NCBI GenBank assembly: GCA_013813145.1
Contig: JACCSE010000262.1
Location: forward strand, 1 to 5,796
Source of the DNA: Gemmatimonadales bacterium
Lineage (GTDB): Bacteria; Gemmatimonadota; Gemmatimonadetes; Gemmatimonadales; GWC2-71-9
Reading direction: 5' to 3'
Length of the DNA: 5,796 nucleotides
Shown here piece after piece: positions 1 to 4,098 of the stretch. A program made the translations under genes and the position numbers. Under the pieces are notes generated by a model, which saw only the letters and a list, made by a program, of their open reading frames with translations, made no database searches and was not told where the DNA came from. Position 1 is the first letter of the stretch. Each line of letters begins with the position of its first letter.

Positions 1-1589
1 CGGTACACCTGCACCACCTGCGCCTTTCCCTTGAGTCCCAGCTCGGGAACGAAGTCCACGTCGAAGCTTTCCTTCACCACCCGCAGCAACTGCTCGCTCA
101 CCAGGATCTCGCTCGGGCCCGCTTCGGCACAGAGGCGATTTGCCACGTTCACCGCGTCGCCGATGACGGTGTACTCCAGGCGGCGGTGACTCCCGATGTT
201 GCCGGCGAAGACCTCGCCGTAGTTGATCCCGATCCCCACACCGATCTCCGGCCGCCCGGCCGCGACCCAGCGCCGGTTGAGCGCGTCGATGCTGTGCTGC
301 ATCGCCAGAGCCGCTCGGATGGCTCGGTCGGGATCGTCCTCGTGGGCGATGGGTGCGCCCCAGAGGGCCATGATCGCGTCGCCGATGAACTTGTCGAGGG
401 TGCCACCGTGCTCGAAGATCACCTCCACCATCTCGGTGAAGTACTCGCTGAGCATCTGGGCGATCACGTCGGGGGCCATCGCCTCCGCCATCGCGGTGAA
501 CCCCCGGATGTCGCTGAACAGCACGGTGATCGGCCGGCGCTCCCCGCCCAGCCGGATGGCCGCGCCCTGCTGGGCGATCTCCGCCGCCACGTTCGGCGCG
601 AAGTAACGCTCGAAGTTCGAGCGCACCATCGATTCCCGCTGGAGCTGGTCGGCGAAGCGGCAGTTCTTGATCCCGATCGCGGCCAGCCCGCTGAAGGCCA
701 CCAGGAACTGGAGGTCCTCGTCGGTGAACGTGTTGGCCGCGGTCATGTTGTCCACGTAGAGGATGCCGAGCACCTGGTCGGCGGAGGCCATGAGCGGGGA
801 GCACATGGCGCTCCGGACGCTCTGCATGACGATGGACCGGCCCTTGAAGCGCGCGTCGGCGGGAGCGTTGTGGGAGACGACGGCCACCCGCTCCTGGATG
901 ACTTTGTCGGTGATGGAGCGAGGGACCTGCTGAATCTGGTCATCGCCCAACCGGCTTCGGGAGATGGTCGGAACCAGCTCGCCGGTGGCCTCGTTCCGGA
1001 GCAGGATGGAGACCCGGTCCACCGTCATCACCTCGAAGGTCACGTCCACGATTGCCCGGAGCAGGCGCTCGAGGTCGAGCTCGGAGGCGATCTTCTGCGC
1101 GGCCGCGAGCAGGAGCGAGAGCTTCTTGGCCTGGCGTTCCTCGGCCGAGGCCGCGGCCACGCGGAGCTGGCCGCGGCTCAGCGGACCGTCTCGACTGGTG
1201 ATCCCCGGGGGGAGGCTGCCCCGGACCTCGAGCTCGCGCACGATCATCCCGGCCGGGGACTGCCGCTCGAAGGCCGGCGGCGCGGGCTCGCCCCCGGCCG
1301 GGGCCAGCGGCCGGAGCCGGAACATCACCTTGCCGAAGGTGACCGAGTCGTTGAGCTGGAGGTGACCCGCGCTCACCCTGCTGCCGTTGATACAGGTGCC
1401 GTTCGAGCTGCCGAGATCCCGGACCTCCACGCCGTCGGGACCCGCGGTCAGTTCGGCGTGGCGCCGGGAGATCGTGGGGTCGTAGATCGCGATATCGCTG
1501 GTCACCCCGCGGCCGACCACGAGGCTTCGGCCGGGAGGGAGCTCGAAGGCTTGGTCGCCGGTGGGGCTGATCAGGCGGTAGACGGGCAT
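1..1589 (-). CDS. FHA-GAF-class III adenylate/guanylate cyclase (3' end outside window)
   Basis: A predicted cytosolic signalling enzyme making a cyclic nucleotide, probably cAMP, from the NTP. No signal peptide or membrane helix is visible. 529 complete residues are present and the C-terminus is cut by the window edge. An N-terminal FHA domain (about 5-92) has GRGVTSDIAI, ISRRHAEL and DLGSSNGT, the phosphothreonine-binding core. A linker precedes a GAF domain (about 160-310). The catalytic domain starts near 350: VLFSDIRGF supplies metal-binding D360 and KFIGD supplies K400 and D404. EYTVIGDAVN has T474 where mammalian enzymes have the adenine-selecting Asp; Thr is common in bacterial adenylate cyclases. 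N481 and R485 (NVANR) are the transition-state pair. All key catalytic residues are therefore present. The ATG at 1589 starts just before the FHA fold. It has no Shine-Dalgarno, but a -10-like hexamer lies 6 nt upstream. The family is certain; nucleotide specificity and GAF ligand are inferred or unknown. Confidence 0.95.
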   Translation of the reverse strand, partial: MPVYRLISPTGDQAFELPPGRSLVVGRGVTSDIAIYDPTISRRHAELTAGPDGVEVRDLGSSNGTCINGSRVSAGHLQLNDSVTFGKVMFRLRPLAPAGGEPAPPAFERQSPAGMIVRELEVRGSLPPGITSRDGPLSRGQLRVAAASAEERQAKKLSLLLAAAQKIASELDLERLLRAIVDVTFEVMTVDRVSILLRNEATGELVPTISRSRLGDDQIQQVPRSITDKVIQERVAVVSHNAPADARFKGRSIVMQSVRSAMCSPLMASADQVLGILYVDNMTAANTFTDEDLQFLVAFSGLAAIGIKNCRFADQLQRESMVRSNFERYFAPNVAAEIAQQGAAIRLGGERRPITVLFSDIRGFTAMAEAMAPDVIAQMLSEYFTEMVEVIFEHGGTLDKFIGDAIMALWGAPIAHEDDPDRAIRAALAMQHSIDALNRRWVAAGRPEIGVGIGINYGEVFAGNIGSHRRLEYTVIGDAVNVANRLCAEAGPSEILVSEQLLRVVKESFDVDFVPELGLKGKAQVVQVY

Positions 1590-1595
1590 GGGAGA

Positions 1596-1601
1596 AATAT
1601 A
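1596..1601 (-). promoter_or_regulatory. Candidate -10 element for leaderless cyclase transcription
   Basis: Read on the minus strand this is TATATT, 5 of 6 matches to the TATAAT consensus, in an otherwise GC-rich region. Exactly six bases (TCTCCC) separate it from the ATG, so transcription starting at the usual distance would begin on the A of the start codon. The absence of any Shine-Dalgarno between the hexamer and the ATG fits a leaderless mRNA. No good -35 is visible 16-18 bp upstream; that position is covered by the palindrome at 1616-1639. This is a prediction from spacing only. Confidence 0.45.
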
Positions 1602-1608
1602 GGAGGTG
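1601..1608 (+). promoter_or_regulatory. Perfect Shine-Dalgarno (AGGAGGTG) with unclear target
   Basis: AGGAGGTG is fully complementary to the 16S rRNA tail. It lies 6 nt before an ATG at 1615, but that ATG opens a reading frame (to 1929) different from the 84-aa membrane protein, whose ATG is at 1652. The 1615 frame has an out-of-frame, Arg/Gly/Pro-rich composition over most of its length, so I do not call it a gene. The motif may be fortuitous, may drive a leader peptide, or may act as a ribosome standby site for the gene at 1652. Confidence 0.35.
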
Positions 1609-1615
1609 CACGGAA

Positions 1616-1639
1616 TGACGTTCGGCTTGCCGAACATCA
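1616..1639. promoter_or_regulatory. Near-perfect 24-bp palindrome, candidate operator or 5' UTR hairpin
   Basis: The core GTTCGGC-TT-GCCGAAC (1620-1635) is a perfect inverted repeat. One mismatched pair (C1619/A1636) is followed by three more matching pairs, TGA at 1616-1618 against TCA at 1637-1639, so ten of eleven arm positions pair. It sits between two divergent genes, centred about 38.5 bp upstream of the predicted cyclase transcription start, so a bound regulator would cover the -35 region. In RNA from the plus strand it would form a GUUCGG/CCGAAC stem closed by a CUUG tetraloop, a known stable G(CUUG)C loop, 12 nt before the ATG at 1652. No T-run follows, so it is not an ordinary terminator. 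Confidence 0.55.
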
Positions 1640-1651
1640 CGGGACCGCACC

Positions 1652-1906
1652 ATGTTGCACGTAGTGACCAACTGGCGGAGACTCTACAGTACGGCAGCTC
1701 TGGTCGGAGCTGCCTTCGGCCTCCTGCTTGCTCTCGGAGTCTTGCCGGCAGCGCCCCGGTGGCCGGGGAACCGGGGCTTCGAAGCAGGGGGCTCCATCTC
1801 CGCCATCATGCTCCCGGTGGCCGCCGGTGTACTGGTGGGCCTGGCGCTGGCCGCCGCAGCGCACCTCGGGGTACGCTGGCAGCTGCGTGGCCGTTCCCAG
1901 CCCTGA
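1652..1906 (+). CDS. Small protein with two predicted membrane helices, unknown function
   Basis: I do not recognise a family for this 84-residue protein. It has a short basic N-terminus (WRR at 8-10), a hydrophobic helix at about 14-34, a soluble loop APRWPGNRGFEAGG at about 34-47, a second helix at about 50-71, and a basic tail (R75, R79, R81). Positive charges at both ends suggest both termini face the cytoplasm with the loop outside. The two clean helices support this frame over the overlapping frames. No ATG, GTG or TTG lies upstream in frame before a stop at 1616-1618, which fixes the ATG at 1652. Only a weak GGGA at 1641-1644 serves as ribosome binding site. It is divergent from the FHA-GAF-cyclase and convergent with trpE, so it is monocistronic here. 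It could be an accessory membrane protein of the cyclase, but that is only positional inference. Confidence 0.65.
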   Translation: MLHVVTNWRRLYSTAALVGAAFGLLLALGVLPAAPRWPGNRGFEAGGSISAIMLPVAAGVLVGLALAAAAHLGVRWQLRGRSQP

Positions 1907-1962
1907 GCGGCGGTCAGCATTCAACTTGACTTGGGCGCCCAGGTCACTTGGCCGTTCCCCTG
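1907..1962. other. Convergent intergenic gap with a palindrome, possible two-way terminator
   Basis: The gap separates the stops of the small membrane gene and trpE. Positions 1927-1946 form a 20-bp inverted repeat around TGGGCGCCCA (1932-1941) with one T/G position, which is a wobble pair in RNA. Transcripts from either side would fold it into a hairpin with a roughly 4-nt loop. No clear T-run follows on either strand, so intrinsic termination would be weak or would depend on the stem alone. Confidence 0.4.
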
Positions 1963-3480
1963 CTACCGCGACCAAGTCGCTTGCGGGCTCTCGCGCGCCA
2001 GCGCCAGCGCCAACAGCACCGCCCGCGCCTTCGCCTCCGTCTCCCGCCATTCCGCTTCCGGGTCCGAATCCGCCACGATGCCCGCGCCGGCCTGGATCCA
2101 GGCCTGGCCGCCGCGCATGACGCAGGTGCGGATCGCGATCGCCGTATCCAGCGTTCTCGCTCCCCACCCGACGTAGCCTACCGCACCCGCGTACGGTCCA
2201 CGGCGCACCGGCTCCAGCTCGTCGATGATCTGCATCGCCCGCACCTTCGGCGCACCGGACACCGTGCCGGCAGGAAACGCGGCAGCGAGGGCGGCCAGCG
2301 CGTCGAGCTCGGGACGAAGGCGGCCTCGCACCTCGCTCACCAGGTGCATGACGTGGCTGTAGCGCTCGATGGCCATGAAGGCGGTGAGCCGCACCGTGCC
2401 GAACTCCGCCACCCGGCCCACGTCGTTGCGTCCCAGGTCCACCAGCATGAGGTGCTCGGCGCGTTCCTTGGGGTCGGCCGCCAGCTCGGTCGCGAGGGAG
2501 GCGTCCTCGTCGGGCGTGGCGCCGCGCGGGCGGGTGCCCGCGAGCGGCCGCAGGGTCACTTCTCCGTCTTCCACCCGGACCAGGACTTCGGGGGAGCTGC
2601 CGATGACGTGGATGTCGTCGCAGTGGAGGAAGTAGAGGTACGGTGCCGGATTGAGCGCGCGCAGGTAGCGATAGGTCAGGAACGGCTCGGGCGCGGGCGC
2701 GGGAAAGTCGAGCCGGCGGCTCAGCACCGTCTGGAAGACGTCGCCCGCCGCGATGTACTGCTTGACCCGTTGCACGTGCTGCTGGAAGCTGGCATCGGGA
2801 TAGGGGGAGGCGACCGCGGGGAGCGGCGGCAGGGACTCGATCGCGAGCGGCCGAACCTCCCCCGGGCACGCCAGGCGCTCGAGCCAGCTCTCGATCCGCG
2901 AGTCCGCCTCCGCGAAGAGCCGCCGGAGCTCCCCGTCGCCCGCCTCCGCGCTGGTCTCGACGCTGGCGATGACCGTTGCCCGATTGTAGAGGTTGTCGAG
3001 CACCAGGAGCGTATCGGCCACCATGACGATGGCGTCGGGAAGCCCGCGGTCGTCGTCCGGTGCGTCGGGCAAGGACTCGATGGTGCGGACGACGTCGTAG
3101 CCGAGGTAGCCGACCGCGCCGCCGGTAAACCGGGGGAGGCCGGGCACGGAAACCGGCGGGTGCCGCCGCAGCATCCGTCCCAGGTGCTCCAGCGGGGGCA
3201 AGTCGGTCTCGACCGGAGCCCAGTCCGAGACGGCGGACCACCGTTCGCAGCTTCGTCCCCGGTAGCGAAACACCTCCCGCGGCTCGGTGGCAAGGAAGGT
3301 GTAGCGGGCCCAGCGCTCTCCACCTTCGAGCGACTCGAGCAGGAACCCGTACCGGCCCCGGTGGAGCTTGGCGAATGCGGTAACCGGGGTGTCGCCGTCG
3401 AGCACTACCTGCCGGGTGACCGGCACCATGCCTCCGCCGCGGCGGACCTGGGCGGCGAAGGCTTCGAACCGCTGGCTCAC
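1963..3480 (-). CDS. trpE: Anthranilate synthase component I
   Basis: This 505-residue protein is the chorismate-binding subunit of anthranilate synthase, which makes anthranilate from chorismate using ammonia delivered by TrpG, the first committed step of tryptophan synthesis in the cytosol. The N-terminal domain has the LLES motif (47-50) in GRYGFLLESLEGGERW, the tryptophan feedback site that favours TrpE over PabB. The C-terminal chorismate domain has PLAGTRPRG (312-320), DPKERAEHLMLVDLGRND (336-353), SHVMHLVS (375-382), FPAGTVSGAPK (402-412) and IQAGAGIVADSDPE (462-475), all intact. Length is normal for the family. The GTG at 3480 is chosen because FEAFAAQVRRGGGMVPV matches the usual TrpE N-terminus and because it overlaps the upstream stop by 4 bp. 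An internal ATG at 3429 would remove that segment. No strong Shine-Dalgarno is seen, which fits translational coupling. No trpG follows; the next gene is convergent, so the glutaminase partner must lie elsewhere. Confidence 0.96.
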   Translation of the reverse strand: MSQRFEAFAAQVRRGGGMVPVTRQVVLDGDTPVTAFAKLHRGRYGFLLESLEGGERWARYTFLATEPREVFRYRGRSCERWSAVSDWAPVETDLPPLEHLGRMLRRHPPVSVPGLPRFTGGAVGYLGYDVVRTIESLPDAPDDDRGLPDAIVMVADTLLVLDNLYNRATVIASVETSAEAGDGELRRLFAEADSRIESWLERLACPGEVRPLAIESLPPLPAVASPYPDASFQQHVQRVKQYIAAGDVFQTVLSRRLDFPAPAPEPFLTYRYLRALNPAPYLYFLHCDDIHVIGSSPEVLVRVEDGEVTLRPLAGTRPRGATPDEDASLATELAADPKERAEHLMLVDLGRNDVGRVAEFGTVRLTAFMAIERYSHVMHLVSEVRGRLRPELDALAALAAAFPAGTVSGAPKVRAMQIIDELEPVRRGPYAGAVGYVGWGARTLDTAIAIRTCVMRGGQAWIQAGAGIVADSDPEAEWRETEAKARAVLLALALARESPQATWSR

Positions 3481-4070
3481 TGTGGGGCCGCCATGAGGTA
3501 GCTGCCCGGCCCCTGCATCGCGGCGCTCATGACGTCGAGCGCCGGGCGGGTGGACGGGAGCAGGGCAAGAAGGCCGTTGGGCCGGAGTTGCCCGATGGCG
3601 AGCGCCCGCTCGAACAGGATGTCGCCGCCGTACACCACCCGTGCGCGGGCCGGAGCGGAGAAGTAGCGCGCGTAAGTGAAGGTGAGGGATACGCCCGCCC
3701 GGAACGGCAGGGTGGTCGCGACGTCCACTCCGTACACACCAGGCCGCGGGCGCACCTCCACCGTCACCGCGCGTCCGCTGTCGGCCCCGAACGCGTTGGG
3801 GGTAAAGAGGAGCTCGGCGAAGGTCACGTTGGTGGGCGGCCCGTGCCGCAGCACGATGACCCGCCGCTCGCCGGTATGAAAGGTGACCGAGGTGTCGGAG
3901 GGCGGCGGGCCGGCGGTCTCCAGCACCATCGCTTCCTGCACCGGGACGATCCGGAAGGGCGTCGGCCCCACCCCGGCCTCGCCCTCCGGCGCAGCGCGCC
4001 CGCCGCACGCCACCGCGGCGAGGCAGAGCCAGGTTGCCCTGCCCCTCAGGCCCCGGGATATTCCCGTCAT
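3477..4070 (-). CDS. Predicted secreted lipoprotein, unknown function
   Basis: A 197-residue protein with a basic N-region (RGLRGR), a hydrophobic stretch WLCLAAVA and a lipobox-like AVAC, so C22 would be lipidated after signal peptidase II cleavage. GG follows the Cys, then a flexible linker. The rest alternates hydrophobic and polar residues as in a beta-sandwich: SVTFHTGERRVIVLRHG (61-77), VTVEVRPRPGVYGVDVATTLPF (102-123), SLTFTYARYF (128-137), ARVVYGGDILFERALAIG (143-160), ending in GPGSYLMAAP. The pattern slightly recalls ZU5-like or other small beta domains, but I cannot assign a family. The ATG at 4070 is preferred because GGGGG lies 5 nt upstream and because it puts the signal peptide at the N-terminus. 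An in-frame ATG at 4151 would add 27 residues and overlap the divergent gene. Its TGA shares GTGA with the trpE start, so the two are probably co-transcribed and coupled. Confidence 0.75.
   Translation of the reverse strand: MTGISRGLRGRATWLCLAAVACGGRAAPEGEAGVGPTPFRIVPVQEAMVLETAGPPPSDTSVTFHTGERRVIVLRHGPPTNVTFAELLFTPNAFGADSGRAVTVEVRPRPGVYGVDVATTLPFRAGVSLTFTYARYFSAPARARVVYGGDILFERALAIGQLRPNGLLALLPSTRPALDVMSAAMQGPGSYLMAAPQ
4034..4062 (+). promoter_or_regulatory. Candidate promoter of the outer-membrane protein gene
   Basis: TTGCCC at 4034-4039 and GATATT at 4057-4062 are separated by 17 bp. Each matches the sigma-70 consensus at 4 of 6 positions. Transcription would start near 4069-4070, giving a leader of about 29 nt that contains the GAGAGG ribosome binding site. 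The element lies inside the signal-peptide codons of the divergent lipoprotein gene, which the 28-bp gap between the two starts makes necessary unless transcription begins farther upstream. It is a prediction from spacing and consensus only. Confidence 0.35.
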
Positions 4071-4098
4071 CTGCCCCCGGAATCGTGAGAGGTACGCG
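4071..4098. other. 28-bp divergent gap between lipoprotein and outer-membrane protein genes
   Basis: The gap holds the GGGGG ribosome-binding-like run of the minus-strand lipoprotein (4075-4079 read in reverse) and the GAGAGG site of the plus-strand gene. It is too short for two promoters, so each promoter must reach into the opposite gene. I find no convincing minus-strand promoter upstream of 4070. Confidence 0.5.
4087..4092 (+). promoter_or_regulatory. Ribosome binding site that fixes the GTG start at 4099
   Basis: GAGAGG lies 6 nt before GTG at 4099. The GTG is followed at once by a basic, signal-peptide-like sequence, so the pair decides the start of a gene that has no suitable ATG at its beginning. 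Confidence 0.6.

Noticed and set aside
1616..1639. CRP/cAMP binding site at the cyclase promoter
   Set aside because: The dyad has TGA and TCA at its ends, but the spacing between them is 18 bp rather than the arrangement TGTGA-N6-TCACA.
186..1664. Plus-strand 492-aa open frame opposite the cyclase
   Set aside because: It is a shadow of high-GC antisense codons, His/Gly/Asp/Arg-rich with no recognisable domain, while the minus strand encodes clear FHA, GAF and cyclase motifs.
1984..2020. Short GCGCCA tandem repeats near the trpE 3' end
   Set aside because: They encode the Ala/Leu-rich C-terminal helix of TrpE (LALALA) and need no separate explanation.
1948..3501. Plus-strand 517-aa open frame opposite trpE
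   Set aside because: It is low-complexity Arg/Gly/His-rich antisense sequence; the opposite strand carries intact TrpE motifs.
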